NCBI GenBank assembly: GCA_963921825.1
Contig: OY997594.1
Span: 61,923,675 to 61,987,674, forward strand
DNA: 64,000 nt
Direction: 5' to 3'
From: Erodium maritimum
Lineage: Eukaryota; Streptophyta; Magnoliopsida; Geraniales; Geraniaceae
Below the pieces are notes generated by a model. The model saw nothing but the letters and a program-made list of their open reading frames with translations. It had not been told where the DNA came from and did not search any database. Below, piece after piece: positions 12,093 through 24,340 of this stretch (position 1 is its first letter; every line of letters starts with the position of its first letter). The position numbers were made by a program, and so were the translations under genes.

Positions 12093-12301
12093 GGGTTTTG
12101 CGTGGTGGTCCTTGAGTCCTTGGAAGAGGTCGTGATTGTTATGTCGGGTCTACTTTACGTGTCAGGGTGTTGAGTTGGTCAAGGAAGGTAACAGTGGGTC
12201 GGAGTACTTGGGTTGGGGATGGTGTTCCCCGGTGTTGAGTTTGTGTTGGTGTTACCGACATTGTCTGCTAATTATGCCGTAGTCAGTCTGTTATCCGTGG
12301 T

Positions 12302-12319
12302 GGTGAGCGAACGCTCACC
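12302..12319 (+). promoter_or_regulatory. Conserved LTR hairpin, perfect 8-bp arms
   Basis: GGTGAGCG AA CGCTCACC is a perfect inverted repeat 272 bp from the LTR 3' end. Equivalent sites occur in LTR2 (17849-17862), LTR3 (30382-30395), LTR4 (59473-59490) and LTR5 (58665-58678). Confidence 0.7.
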
Positions 12320-12596
12320 CCTAGCTGCTTTTCCTACAGGTACTGTTCGCAGGCTGGACTAGGTGAGCTCCTGAAGCTTGAAGAGCTAGAAGCGGGATTA
12401 TGGGTTTATTTGAGTCTAGCGACGGATACCATACTTTTGTCCACTTGTTGGGACGTGTTTTAAGTTGTAGATATTATTTTTGTTGAACAAATGGTGATTT
12501 TAAAGTGATTTAATGTAAAAGGTTTCAAAATGTTTTATTGTTTTAAAAGTTCACGTCCTGAGTTCGGTTTTACTGAAATTGGGGCGTGACACGTAA

Positions 12597-14011
12597 CTTG
12601 ACAGTAAAACTCTTAGAAGAAAAAAGAGAGTATTATTCCAATGATCTCTGGTCTTATTGATATACTAAGACTAGTATGATGTTGACTGATGATCACGTTT
12701 TACTGATCATTCATATTGGATGTGAAGTTAAATCATAGATGTCATTTAGGGAAATGGTATTGGATGACCCACTGTGAGAATACTACATAGGAACTGTCAT
12801 GAGTATTTCTCAGTACCGTAATATGACTTAAGTCCTTTGACCTTATAGTCGTCATGGATTTCTACATAGGTGGTTATGTGTCTTGACGCAGTTCAACGTT
12901 GTCTTTGACCGGACAACAATAAAGATTGTTGTTGTATACATAATTGTTTGTGTGAGGAATGTGAGCGACTGATAAGGGTTTTGTCACTCATGTAAATATG
13001 AGAGATATCGTTTGGGCCCCTTGATAAGTGAGACTGCAGAAATGCATGGACATGTGAATCGATAATGAGTTATCACTTGCAGTCTACTTAAGATCAAGAA
13101 ACTAACGATCGAATAAAATAAGGATGACGATCCTATGCCTTATATGTGATCGAGATATCAATGACAAAGGGATTAAGATATTAACGGTAAAATGTTAAAT
13201 CGGATTGACGATCTTCATACAACTTTAGGAAGTCATAATGCCTTACTAGAGGCCAACTATGACATGTGGACGAAACGGGGATTTCGGGCTCACTGTCAAT
13301 GTTGTATGAGTCTACAGGGTCACACACAACAACAACCCCAAAATCGAGTTGAACTATAGAGTAATTATATTATATTTGATATAATATAATTTCATTCATT
13401 TCTCGTTATCTAATTACTAATATAATTAGATTATATTAGGAAGACAAATGAAATAAATTTATATATATAAATATTTATTTCAGATTAAACTTTGGAATAA
13501 AACCTATATACATTATGTTTATTTTATTTTGTTTTATAATTCAATTAATAATTATTTGAATTTTAGAAATTCAAATAAGCTATTTTTGAATTCCACTCAT
13601 CCTAAAATATTTCCACGAATCTGATTTCGTAACCCACTTTTGATTTACGAAATCAGATATAGGGGTTACATTTCTGATAGTGGGGGTGTGGAAAAACGAG
13701 AGAGAAAAACCAGAGAAAGAGAAAGAAGAAACTGAGAGAAAAGTTCTGATTTTTGGTGCTAGCACACGAGAGATTTTGGGAAGAGATTGTTGGTGTGGAT
13801 ACTTGAAGAGGACGGATTCTTTTGAAGACGTCTCGACTTCGTCAAACCATCAAAGTGCACTTGGTCCCTGTCTCGAACCAGGCTCGAAACTACAAGAGGT
13901 AATCTCTATTTAATTTTTCGTTTGTCGGTTTATTCTGAATTACATGGATCCTAAGGGATTTCGAGGGATTTTCTAATTTCCGCTGCGTTTTTGGCACCCT
14001 AGAATCCTTCA
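12597..14011 (+). repeat. Right part of the copia-type solo LTR
   Basis: This part resumes the interrupted solo LTR after the nested LTR1. It has no credible coding region. The last 300 bp include a GA-rich stretch near 13690-13740 and end at CCTTCA. Confidence 0.7.
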
Positions 14012-14016
14012 ATCCC

Positions 14017-14642
14017 GTCTCTACTTTGATGTTGTTGTCAATTTGGAAATTATCTGACAATAATTCTCATACGATGACAACAAGCTGGAGAAAACTCAGG
14101 GAAGGAGAGGGGCTGAGCAAAGGCTTTATTCTTGAGTCGAAAAATATAGCTCGGTTGGGTGGCAGATAAATTAGCTGGATGTCTCAACTATATAACATGA
14201 GGATGTTGTGATAGTGGCCAAGGCAACCAGTACAACGGTTGAAGATTGTGGGATAGGGACAAGCGAGCCTATGACCAGAATAGGCACCAATCAACTCTTG
14301 AATGTGCTTTTGGAGAATACCGTGTTATCGTTCAAGACCACCGAAACAGTTGCTGAAGCCCGAGAGTGATCACCTGGGCAGTCCTGTAACCAGGGACTGA
14401 GATGGATCAATTGGACTATGCATCCTCTCGAGGAACTAGCTGACGTCGCCCCCCTCCGATTATAATGAGGGCCTTTAAAACGTAAAAATGCCGGTTCACG
14501 GTCTGATTGAAGAATGTCGCGCCGGTACTTGGTGGAACCGATGCCATCCTATTATCGATGTGGGGGAAGTACCCGCGGACCCCTTATCGCCCATCGATTA
14601 CTAATTGGGAAAGGCGAGGGTGCGTGCCACCCCTTGCCGGTA
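14017..14642. other. Unassigned sequence between the solo LTR and a MITE
   Basis: Moderately GC-rich with no open frame above about 60 codons and no motif that I recognise. The first about 100 bases on the minus strand may be the far 5' side of the ORF1-like relic split by the solo LTR. Confidence 0.4.
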
Positions 14643-14651
14643 TTCACGATA

Positions 14652-14999
14652 AAGGTTCTAAAAGTCATTAGGCGCTAGTCGGGCGGCTAGGCCCTTCGGG
14701 GATTAATCGGGGTTAATCGGATTTGTATATTTTTTTTAATAGATATATTATTATATGTAGAAATAAAATATGAATTTCATTATATTAAAAATGATAACAA
14801 ATATTTAAAATATCTAAAAAATAGCACCAAACAACTTAGAAGCACAACCCCAAATATCACCAACACCAAACAACTCTGCATAACCATCTAATTATTTTAA
14901 TTGAGTCAGTATACTACGCAAAATTGTTGTAGCCGCCTAAGCGGCTAGGCGGGTCGACTAGGCGTAGACGGGCGCCCAGTCAGGATTTTTAGAACACTG
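14652..14999. mobile_element. Mutator-type MITE, 348 bp, 9-bp target duplication
   Basis: The element is flanked by TTCACGATA (14643-14651 and 15000-15008). Its ends are inverted: AAGGTTCTAAAAGTC at the left, and CAGTGTTCTAAAAATC at the right when reverse-complemented. The next bases are GGCGC/GGCTAGGC-rich on both sides, around an AT-rich centre. A 9-bp duplication with inverted ends is typical of Mutator-like elements. No transposase is encoded. Confidence 0.7.
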
Positions 15000-15008
15000 T
15001 TCACGATA

Positions 15009-16225
15009 CCCCATCACCACCGCACACAACTCCGTCCCAGGCCTCCGTGTCGTCGTCGTCCGCCACAAGACTCGAACTACAGTCGAGCAAGCCCGTCTGG
15101 ACGTTCTCAACACCATGCATGGTCAGCCCCAGAGAGGCCGACCTCACTCATGTTATCTCTGTTGGCAAAACACATTGATACAGAGAAGATAAACAACTTT
15201 CCACCGCCCGTGCCAGTCATGGTCTGGGCCTCTGACCGGTGTCCGCCGCACCAACCCGTGAGAGCTCCCCAGAAGAACCCCTTATCAGAGACCTTTGCCT
15301 CCCACAACCGCAGGGGAATCAGTCTTCCTCGCCTATGCCGCAAAAAATATCCCCACCTCCATTGCTGTTGCATATGTAATCGGGTGCACGTCCTGAAAAG
15401 AGGTAGGAGAAGCACTGGACGTACCGACAAATGAACCATCAGTGACGCCATCGAAAGTCGTCATTCCCGCTTGAGTTATTTTGCTACAACCCCTATAGAG
15501 ATAGGGCGAACACTTCGGGACCGCCTTAGTACTGCTTAGCCAACCACGTCATCTTAAACATAGAGTTGAGATCTTGCACACTCATCAAAAATCGACATTC
15601 CTGGACCAAACAACATCTGCAAAGACACATAGATCAAGTACTGATCTACTGTACAAAATATACGGATCAACCAAGAAATGCATCCAAGCTATCCGGCGGC
15701 CACCAAAAAACACGAACCCTATTTATGATTAAGAAGTTTGAAACGGGTAACAAAAACTCATTTTATCGAATGATAGTGTTTGATATAGTTTAATGATAGA
15801 AAGACTTTTTGGTAATGGCTTTGAGTCATTCCTAAAAAGTTCTATTCATAAACTCAAACGCATCAGTTTAAGTCATTATAGAAACGCTTGAACTCTAACA
15901 TGATGATTGCGAATAAACCATTTTTATTAGTAGAGCCTTCTTAAACTAAGGAACACGCACACAGATTTTTTCTATCGTAGGGCTTAAATTATGATAATGG
16001 TATAAAAATTAACCCAGCAAAAAAAGTTTGAGACAAGCGACTTTTGTTGGCGGAATATATTTGACATTTTAGCACGTTCCACTTGGAAGAGCAGTTGACT
16101 TTTTCTGGTTTCTTCCTAAAAAAGGTTATTTGAACTTGTATCATATGTAGTTCAGATTGTTCCAAATTCGAAGTAATGTCAACGTGTTTTTTTAGAGCAC
16201 CTGTTATGAGAATAGACCGATCAAA
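15009..16225. other. Unassigned sequence, possible degraded coding DNA at 15010-15470
   Basis: The first 450 bases are GC-rich and read as broken coding-like sequence on the plus strand (for example VFLAYAAKNIPTSIAVAYVIG before a stop), but I cannot name a family. From about 15700 the DNA is AT-rich with nothing recognisable. Confidence 0.35.
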
Positions 16226-17547
16226 TTAATAGAAATTGAGTAAAATTAAGACTGAAATAGTTCCAAAAAGTCTAGGATATCGATTTGTGGGACGTTTGAT
16301 AGTCTCAATTGTTGTATATGTCTTGGTCTGACGGTCCTTTTGGAACACCAGGATAGAAGAGTCGAACCGTGGAGTACCCATAACTTCTTGGTCGCATTCA
16401 GCCACCATGTGACCGATCATACCACAATTAAAACAAAAACTGATGATTTTTTTTATAGACGAAATGGAAAAACAGAAGGAACATAACAACGAAGATTGGA
16501 CTACCCTAAACAAAGAGATGCGATGTCTCCGGCTCTGCTCTCGTTTCCGTCGTTTTGTTCCGCTCTGATTTCATTGTATGGCGAGTACTGCTCGGTGGTT
16601 GCCGCCACTAAGGTCGCTGGGTCAGAAGGACGAACGATGAAGAAGAAGCAATCGAAGTGACGTAGCAGATCGGCCAAGGAGAAGGTGCCCAAGGTCGGTG
16701 CCTGTAAAGGTATATCCGACAACGATGCTCCTTCATCGTGGACTACCAGGGCAGTTGATCCTGAATCCGTGTTGGAGAAGGTGGGCAGTCATGGGCTTGT
16801 TTCCGTTGATCCTGGTCGGTTTGAGGAGAAACAAAGCATTGTGGCTCTCGATGAATCTGTGGTGCATGGTAATGGGTGTGAGATTTTTTTGTATAATCTA
16901 CCCTGGGAGGCTCTAGAGTTGGAGGCTCCCTAGCCAGCGGGTCCAGATCACCCAAAAGAAGTGACCGTCCATTGAAGCACCACGACTCGTTCCCTCGAAC
17001 CCATGCATGGACTGTCTCCATTTCAAAGTAAAACCCGAAGATCCCCGGGTCGATGTCCTTGATTACCAAACCTTCGGCCGACTTCCCCCACGCATTAGTG
17101 ATGATCCTGAGAAGAACCTCCTTACAAGGTGGCTTGGAGGTCCAGAATTTACCCGTCATGGAAAATTGTTGTTGAGCTAGGATCGATGGACTCACCGGCG
17201 CATACGGTACTTCAACCTCCACTTCTTCTTCCTCCTCTAAGGAGCAGGTCGAGAGACCGACTTGAAGGCTGATCAGATGGGAGTCCAAAGACACAGGTAA
17301 AAAATGGAGCCTTCGAGGTGGATATGGCTTCTTTCGATTTAAAGGTCCTACGACGATGGATCATACCCGACGGCGGTGAGAGAAGCGCTAAAATCACAGG
17401 AACATGGTCAACATTGGGAACCAAGACCCCATCGTAAAGGGCCTCTAGTTTCTTCTGCCCCGGTTCCTCACTCTTCGGTTCAGACATGGGAGCCTTTCCT
17501 CGAAGAGAATCCCAGACCAATGGAGACGACAGAGTGGTGACAGGGGC
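16226..17547 (-). pseudogene. Plant L1-type LINE ORF1 (DUF4283 and CCHC), 3' part
   Basis: On the minus strand, 17294-16743 carries a DUF4283-like domain: FSMTGKFWTSKPPCKEVLLRI, then IKDIDPGIFGFYFEM, then WCFNGRSLLLGDLDPL. Further on, 16513-16226 carries a CCHC zinc knuckle (CFNCGMIGHMVAEC). This domain order is that of plant LINE ORF1, which binds RNA. Frames shift between the pieces, so it is a pseudogene. The N-terminal part lies beyond a solo LTR, at 20705-21009. No ORF2 follows on the left. Confidence 0.8.
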
Positions 17548-17848
17548 TGTCACGCCCCAAATCCGGTTTTGATCGGACTCGAGACGTAACCTGAGTTAAT
17601 AATGGAAAATAACAAACAGCTGATAAATCTTTTAACAACTAAAACAAACTCCATCAAATCCTCATAAGTAAATAGTTCGAAAACCTCAAATGTGAGTCAA
17701 AGCTCAACATAAAGTGCAAGATAAATAGTGTTTAGTACAAAAGACCAACACAACTCTAGAATAATCCCCAAGACGTCCAGAAGCTCCCGAGCCTCGAACT
17801 CACTAGACATCAGGTACGCCTGTAAAAACAGTAAGAAAACTATAGGGG

Positions 17849-17862
17849 TGAGCTTACGCTCA
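17849..17862 (-). promoter_or_regulatory. Conserved LTR hairpin in LTR2
   Basis: TGAGC TTAC GCTCA has 5-bp arms and lies 301 bp from the LTR 3' end, the position seen in the sister LTRs. Confidence 0.6.
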
Positions 17863-18412
17863 GTAGGAAAAATCGTAAACAATTTAATCTTTAGTTTACT
17901 CATAAAACATGCCTTAACATGACAACGCAATAATAGCTCAAAAAACGAATAAACAATGAAAAGCTAATAATCAGAATAAATAAGGATAGTACTGCATTCT
18001 CAAGGATAACAGTAACTTAAAAGATTCCATGAAAAGTACTATAAACGAATCATAACTACTAAAATGGGAACAAATAATATCACACCAACCACTTGCTTTC
18101 TCAAGCCTCCAATCCACGGATAGATTCTGGTGTCACATCGGTTCCCATATTCCGATCCACCAGAGTGCCCATATCATATCAGATCTTCCCTCGGTCCAGA
18201 GGAGGCACATACATCGGGGCACCGGAAACAATCCCAAAGGGGCGCTTATCATCGGAATTCTCGGAAATGCCCCCAAAGGACCATATGTCATAGGGAACCA
18301 AGGTAGTGGTCCCGCAGGACGCATACACTTGGGTGAAACCACAAGTGACCATTTCCCCGCAGGGTAAACCATCCAATTGACCGCAGGCTCCGTTAACCAA
18401 TGCCCCGCAGGG

Positions 18413-18600
18413 TCCAATAATCAATGCCCGCATGCTCCAATAATCAACGGCCCGCAGGGTCCAATAATCAATGCCCCATAGGGTCCAATATCCAATGCCC
18501 ACAGGCTCCAATGATCAATGCCCCGCAGGGTCCAATATCCAATGCCCGCAGGCTCCAATAATCAATGCCCCGCAGGGTCCAATAACCAATCATTATCCCG
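18413..18600 (-). repeat. 23-24 bp minisatellite in LTR2
   Basis: TCCAAT recurs at 18413, 18436, 18460, 18484, 18507, 18531, 18554 and 18578, alternating GCAGG(G/C)TCCAATAATCAATG-type units. It ends about 40 bases before a 28-base C run (18642-18669). Confidence 0.9.
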
Positions 18601-19582
18601 CATGATCTGCCAACACCAATGACTATAACACCACCGGATTACCCCCCCCCCCCCCCCCCCCCCCCCCCCGCCCGGTGTAAGTACCATACCGAACAACCAA
18701 TCATCTTAAGAATAGGAATAAGGGAAACACACAATAACACATCGACCAACCAACGCTTATAGAATCACACTTTCACCACAACACACCAAAGACATCCATT
18801 TAATCCTTACACTTACCGTTATACTTACATGTCACGATCCATCGGTCCATCGATCACCTGATCGTACCGTTTGTCACAATCAGTCATACTCGATCATCCG
18901 TTCAAGCATTCAATCATTCAACATTCACTCAATCAACCAAACATGTAAACATTCAATCAATCAATCAAGCATACGATTTAGCTAGTTTCGTTAGACTCTT
19001 AACTTATCCAAACTACGCAACCAAGCATGTGAACCTAACACAACAACTAATCTGAGGGCTCATCATGGCCTCTCTACCAGTAAAACAATTCCCAAGTATT
19101 GAAAGTGAGTTACACTAGTTATTCTCATCCTATGCATGCATACTAGACACATCCGGCTATTAGAAATTGAAAGACGATTATTCTACTTATTCGCATCCTA
19201 TATGCAATTCTAGGACCTTTCCGATTTTATTAACCTAATAGGCATACTAGCAATGAAATACTCGAGTAGTTAGGACTTTCCCTACCTTGTGGTCTTCCTC
19301 TAAAACTCTACTGTAAAGCCGGTTAGTCTCTCCTCCGTTCTTCACACGGGTTCCGGAGTGATCTTCGTCTCTCTAGCTCGGGTCCAAGGCCTTTCCTTCT
19401 CTTGAGCTCGGGCTCACGGTCTTGGACCATCACAATACCAAACTTAGTAACCCAACGGAGTGTTCCTCAACCAAAAATTACAGAACAATCCTCAAGCAAT
19501 GGAAACAAGGTCAAAGAAGTGATCTAGAAATCAAAATGGGCTAAAAGGAAGGGTTTTTGGATCTGGAGGTCTGATCCGGAAG

Positions 19583-19810
19583 GTGGCCCTGACCGTAGCA
19601 CAGGCCGTGCCAGAATCTGGCATGGACCGTGTCACGGACCGGCCCGGTAACCAGCACGGACCGTGCGGCGCACCGGCTCGGAGTCTGACACGGACCGTGC
19701 GAGGTTTCGTGCCGGACTCACGCCCGTTCCGCGCAGTACGCCGTGCCGGTACCTGGCCTGTTCCATGTGGCCTGCCGTGCCGGCACAGGGCCTGGTCCGG
19801 GTCACGCTCC
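19583..19810 (-). repeat. GC-rich degenerate repeat block in LTR2
   Basis: Repeated variants of CACGGACCGTG and GCCGTGCC make a GC-rich island. A related CACGGTCCGG block occupies 29189-29392 in LTR3. The long frames here follow from base composition and are not genes. Confidence 0.7.
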
Positions 19811-20704
19811 GTAGCGAACCAGTCCAGGTTCTCCCCCTTTCTTCCCCAGCTCGAGTTTCATGAAAATCAAATCAAAAACCACATTTCCAAGTCCTTTTAA
19901 CTCCAAAATGTTCATCAAAAGTCTCCAAACAACAACACTCTCAATGGGTTCATCAAAACTTCAACCAAAAACACAATCCAAGCAACCTACTTCACTACTT
20001 CTTCTCCAAGCAACAACCCAAAAACTAGTTCTTCAACTTCTAGCCAAAAACCCACAAAAATCCAAATTGGAGAGTAGATGAAATGGAGAGTTGAGAGCAT
20101 CCATACCTCTAGGAAGGTGAGATGATGAAGATGGAAGGAAAATGGAGGCAAAAGGACTAAGAACAAGCTCCAAAATGCTAGCTTTCCTCCCTTTCTTCTT
20201 CCTCAAGAAATGAGCTCTTCTCCTCTTCTCCCCTTGTGATTTTCGGCTGCAACAATAAGGAATGAGCTGAGTTGTGTTCTCATGTTGCTTTAAATGACCT
20301 ATTTTGTCCAATTACCAAAAAGCCCTTAAGGTCCTATCCCTTTAAAGGTAAGTTGGGAGGGTATAAAAGTCAATTGAAGCTCCTTTTTCATCCTCCAAGC
20401 CAAACATGACAAGTGTCATGTGGGGTCACTTTCACTTAATTAATTTCCAGCTTTCCAAGAATTTATCGGAAAATAACTGATATTAAAGTCCAAGTTTGAC
20501 CGAAATTTGACCTAACCAATATTACAGTCAAACTGAAGGAAACGGCCCAACTAAGCTAACTGTGATGACGACTAAGCTTTTTGGGCCCCGGAAAGGTCCC
20601 GAATGGCTTCCTGAGCCATCGGTTGACTTTTCCGGCCGAAAGTCAAACTTGTCTAGAATTCACCGGTTCGACCGGGATCGATCGGGAGCGGTTCTTACAG
20701 GGGC

Positions 20705-21009
20705 CACCTTTGGTTGCGAAGCACTGGGTAGGGCAGAGTCTGGTGGCGGCTGGGGAGTAGAGCCAGCCCCAAGGGTGGTGGAGTAGGCAAGCCTTCAACG
20801 TTGGACGGAGGAAGCGGACGCGCCAAAACCCTAGCGTAGCTTGTAGAAGAAGCTAGGGTTTGAGCCTTCAATGGGCCGCCCCACCGCAGTTTACTCAACG
20901 GCTCGGAGGAACCTTGAGAGAAAGCCACGGTCGCCGTTGCCGGGGAAGACCCACATGGTACCAAACTCAATTTAATACATAGAGTCCAACCAATTATACA
21001 ATAAAGCAT
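20705..21009 (-). pseudogene. LINE ORF1 N-terminal part, cut off by LTR2
   Basis: Minus-strand reading gives AQTLASSTSYARVLARPLP, the S-Y-A-x-V-L block common near the start of plant LINE ORF1. In another frame QPKVAPVT runs directly into VTTLSSPLVWDSLRG on the far side of LTR2 (17547 leftward), showing that the two pieces were one coding region before LTR2 inserted. A frameshift separates the two frames. Confidence 0.7.
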
Positions 21010-21290
21010 ATTACTAGTCGACCAACCTACATGTTTGAAATCAATATTTTTTTAATAAAACCAAGTGTACTATTTTTTAAATGTAACCATGTGTATGAAA
21101 ATTGCTTGAATCAAGAAATGATATTAGTTCTTTCTAAAAATAATTGGGGTTAAATACATTTTGGCATCCTTATGTTCAGTCCACGGACGGTTTGAACATT
21201 TGGGTTTAAAAAAATAACATAACTATATGAAATAACTGTTTGACCCTTTGGCATTTCAAATTAAGTTGTATTGTGAGTTAAAAAACTATT
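21010..21290. other. AT-rich spacer
   Basis: AT-rich sequence between two LINE-derived regions, with nothing recognised. Confidence 0.5.
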
Positions 21291-21294
21291 TGCC

Positions 21295-24200
21295 TCAACT
21301 TATTTTGTAGAAAGCTCTAGCAATGGAAGTACCATGCTATAAAAATCTCATTTGTCACCTTTCCATAGATATAACTACACATTTTGGAGCTTTAATAATG
21401 GAGAAAAAATATAATGGCAAGGCACCTAAAGTAGACTTGACTCAAAGATAAGAGTTTTTCCTCCCAAAGACCAAAAGCAAGCTGCTTTGCTTTTAGGATT
21501 CGAGCCTAATGGAAATCCCATGCAAGTTAGTGGTAGAGCTCCTTTTGGATAGTTTAGAATAATGTTGAGTTCCTCTTCTTCTGCATCTGAACTAGGATTT
21601 ATCATAATTTACCTCAAGCCCTATAGCTAGAAAAGAACCCCCTCTTGAGAATCTTGAATAAATAAAATTGTATCATCTGCAATTGCAGATGAGAAATTGC
21701 TGGACAATTAACCCTCATCTGGATCCCTCTTATGAAGTCTTGTGAAAATGAAGCTTTCGTTAATTGATTGAGTCCTTCTACTACTAGAACAAAAATGAGA
21801 GGAAAAAGAGAACATCCCTGTCTAAGCCCCTCGAATATTTGAAAGTCTGCACTTGGGGATCCATTAATAAGTATTGAAACAGTGGCAATGAAGCAAGAGA
21901 TCATCCACATCCTCCATTGAACACCAAAACCCAATTTTGTGAATAGCTTAAGAATGTAATTCCACTAAACATTATCAAAAGACTTTTCAAAATATGCTTT
22001 GAAAATAAGAGCTTTGGTTCTTGAAATTTTGATATATTAAATTAATTTTGAAGCTATAAGGATGCCATTAGTTATCTGTCTCCCTGAAATGAAACTAGTT
22101 TGCTCATCTCCCACCAGAAAACCAATTAGTGCTTTGAGCCTTGTAGCCAACAATTTAGTTAGGATTTTATAGGCTCCTCCTATTAAGCTGATTGGTCTAT
22201 AGTCATCAAAAGTAAGAGGATTAGGACCTTTAGGGATCAAGGTCATAAAAGATGAATGGAGAACCTTTCCCAAGATGTCCAATAAGGAGAAAATGGTTAA
22301 TGAATCCTAATAGATCTTCTTTGGAAATCTTCTAACAAACCTAAAAAAATGAAGTGTGAAACCATCTGGACCTATGGCTTTGTCTCCATTAAAAGCCATG
22401 ATAACTTGGAGAACTACAACTTCTTCAAAAGGACTTCCCAGCCAAAGAGCTTGCTCTGAAGATAGAGAGGTCAAAGGTAGATCATTTAGGTCCAAATATT
22501 GTGAAGATGGAGCTAAGAATCTAACTTGAAAATGATCTGATGCAACAACTTTAATATCCGTAAGATTTGACAGCAAATTTACTTTGTACCAGATTTGAGA
22601 GATCCTTTTTAGATCCCCTTTGAAATTAGCTACCCTGTGGAAATGTTTAGATCCTTTATCTCCGTCATTGAACCACTTTTCCCTAGTTTTTTGGCTCCAT
22701 AATTTAGATAGGAGATTTAATTTTTAGATTAATTCATCCTTGAGAGATCCTTTATCACAACATTCCTTATCAGTGAGTTTTCTAGATTCCACCAATTTAT
22801 CCAATTGATCAATGGTAGTGGTGAGATCTGTTATTTGAGTTTCAAAATTTCAAAAACCAAGAGTATTCCAATCTTTGGGTTTAACTCAATAATTTTAGCT
22901 TCATCCATAAGACATAATGCAACAGACCTAAAACTTTGAAGTACTTCCAGAAAATTTTAATTGTTTCCAAGAATATAGGATCTTCTGTCCAAATGTTCAA
23001 GAATTTGAATGGCCTTAGCCCAAGTCAATAATATTGTCAAGCAAAACAAGAGGCATGTGGTCTGAAATATTCCTTGGCAGACAAGATTGTGTAAGAGAAT
23101 TGTAAGAGGTTAGGAAATAAAAAGATACTAGGAACCTATCATGTCTTGATGCATTAGAGCCCCCTCCAAATCAAGTATATTTTCCTCCCATCATAGGCAA
23201 ATCAATGAGGCTCAAATTAGCTATAAAATCCTGAAAATCCTACACATTTACTGAACTAGCTCTTTGAGAGGATCTTTCAGATGCTGAAAGTCTAACATTA
23301 AAATCACCCCTAGGAGAGTAATAGGGAGAGGATTTAATGTATTGATATAAGCTTGAAGGCCAGACCAAAGTTGTAGTCTACAAGCTCTTGAACAATCCAC
23401 ATAAACATTTACGAAGCAACAAGATTTGTTGAGAGCTTGTGATGAGCCCAACCAGATCAAGGCACCATCAAACCTTTTTAGAGCAAAGAAAATATAATCA
23501 TTTGTCTTCTAGAATGAGATAAGACCACCAGAGTTCTCAATAGCAGGAGGATAAATCATATCCCAGCCCTAGGATAAGCCACAAGATTTGAGAAATCTAT
23601 CAGGGATTTTCTCTAATTTTGACTCTTATAAGAACATAAAATTTGGAGGTTGCTTGTGAACCAAGATATGAAAAGATCTCATCTTTTGAGATGGGGAGAA
23701 GCCTCTCACATTTCATGAAAGGACTTTCATAGGAAATTAGGAAGATTGATCAATGATGGGCAAGGCTCCCATCAAAGGGGTATCTTCTGCATCTTTATCA
23801 AGATCAACATAGTCATCTTCTGAATCAATTTCTAGATTCACACAAGTATTGCCAAATTCTTTTGGCCTCATTGTTTTCTGACAAAAAGGTGGCTGTAACA
23901 GCTTGTTTTTCTAAAGATATAGAAGAAGGTCCTGCTTTGAAGTTAGATTTGGTTATATAATTGTGATGAATTGCAGCCCTGTCTTTCTTCTTCTTTTTTG
24001 AAATGTAAGGAGAGGTGGAGGCAGTAAGTGAGAGTCCCATAAAGTCAGCAACCTCATTGACTTGATTTTGCTCAATAATGGAGGAAAAATTTGAAAAGCC
24101 ATCCTCCCCATCACTGTTGAGTGAATTCAAACCTAGTGAACCCAATGATATGGGCTGTAAAGAACACATATCCCCGGATAAGTCAGATCTCATTAATACT

Positions 24201-24340
24201 TCCTTTTCCAATGCTTTAGGACAGTCAAGAATAGGTTCTTGATCCCCTCCTTCAATTAAAAGCCCCAAAGAGTTTGTCCTTTCTAGTTGGGATGTAGTTT
24301 GGTGATGAGAAATATCCACCGGAGGAGAAATATCCACTGT
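21295..24340 (-). mobile_element. L1-type LINE, ORF1 tail, endonuclease and RT, truncated at 3' end
   Basis: Read on the minus strand. 24337-23825 is a low-complexity acidic and Ser-rich ORF1 C-terminal type sequence. 23460-23248 fits the end of the endonuclease and the spacer. 22282-22037 is RT (SSFMTLIPKGPNPLTFDDYRPISLIG, then KLLATRLKALIG, then QTSFISGRQI). 21934-21614 continues RT through the GxRQGCSLFPLIFVLVVEGL block and an ADD core. The block LGALPLYFFSIIKAPKCV near 21430-21370 matches the region after RT in the LINE at 33124. Several stops and frameshifts make it dead. The ORF1 end lies 256 bp upstream of the P450 start codon. Confidence 0.85.

Larger units (their letters stand above)
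9025..12591 (+). mobile_element. Long gypsy-type solo LTR (LTR1, 3.57 kb)
   Basis: It begins TGTAATAACCACTCCCGG and ends GGGGCGTGACA, flanked by the 5-bp duplication CGTAA (9020-9024 and 12592-12596). No internal domains or second LTR are present, so it is a solo LTR. It shares termini with LTR2 (17548-20699) and LTR3 (28275-30688), and its 3' half matches LTR4 (59199-61403). Most of its length between 10.6 and 12.1 kb is minisatellite DNA, so the small frames there are not genes. The gypsy (Tekay/Del-like) label is inferred from LTR size and ends. Confidence 0.9.
8889..14011 (+). mobile_element. Copia-type solo LTR (about 1.55 kb) split by another LTR
   Basis: The left end TGTTAGTTTTATGCCC (8889) and right end CCTTCA (14011) are flanked by the 5-bp duplication ATCCC (8884-8888 and 14012-14016). 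Removing the nested LTR at 9025-12591 and one copy of its target duplication leaves about 1551 bp with TG...CA ends and no coding domain. This is the structure of a solo LTR left by LTR-LTR recombination. Assignment to a copia lineage such as SIRE/Maximus is inference from the terminal sequence. Strand is nominal. Confidence 0.8.
17548..20699 (-). mobile_element. Long gypsy-type solo LTR (LTR2, 3.15 kb)
   Basis: On the minus strand it begins TGTAAGAACCGCTCCCG (20699 leftward) and ends GGGGCGTGACA (17548). It is flanked by GGGGC (17543-17547 and 20700-20704). There is no internal coding region. It sits inside the LINE ORF1, whose reading resumes on both sides. It carries a 23-24 bp minisatellite, a GC-rich CACGGACCGTG block and a 28-base C run. 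Confidence 0.92.

Noticed and set aside
10550-12135. Many overlapping frames on both strands in LTR1
   Set aside because: All arise from minisatellite units whose lengths keep frames open. The translated repeats have no domain and no start context.
18413-18600. Regular short repeats that could suggest a CRISPR array
   Set aside because: The units are directly tandem without unique spacers, lie in a plant LTR, and no cas genes exist in such DNA.
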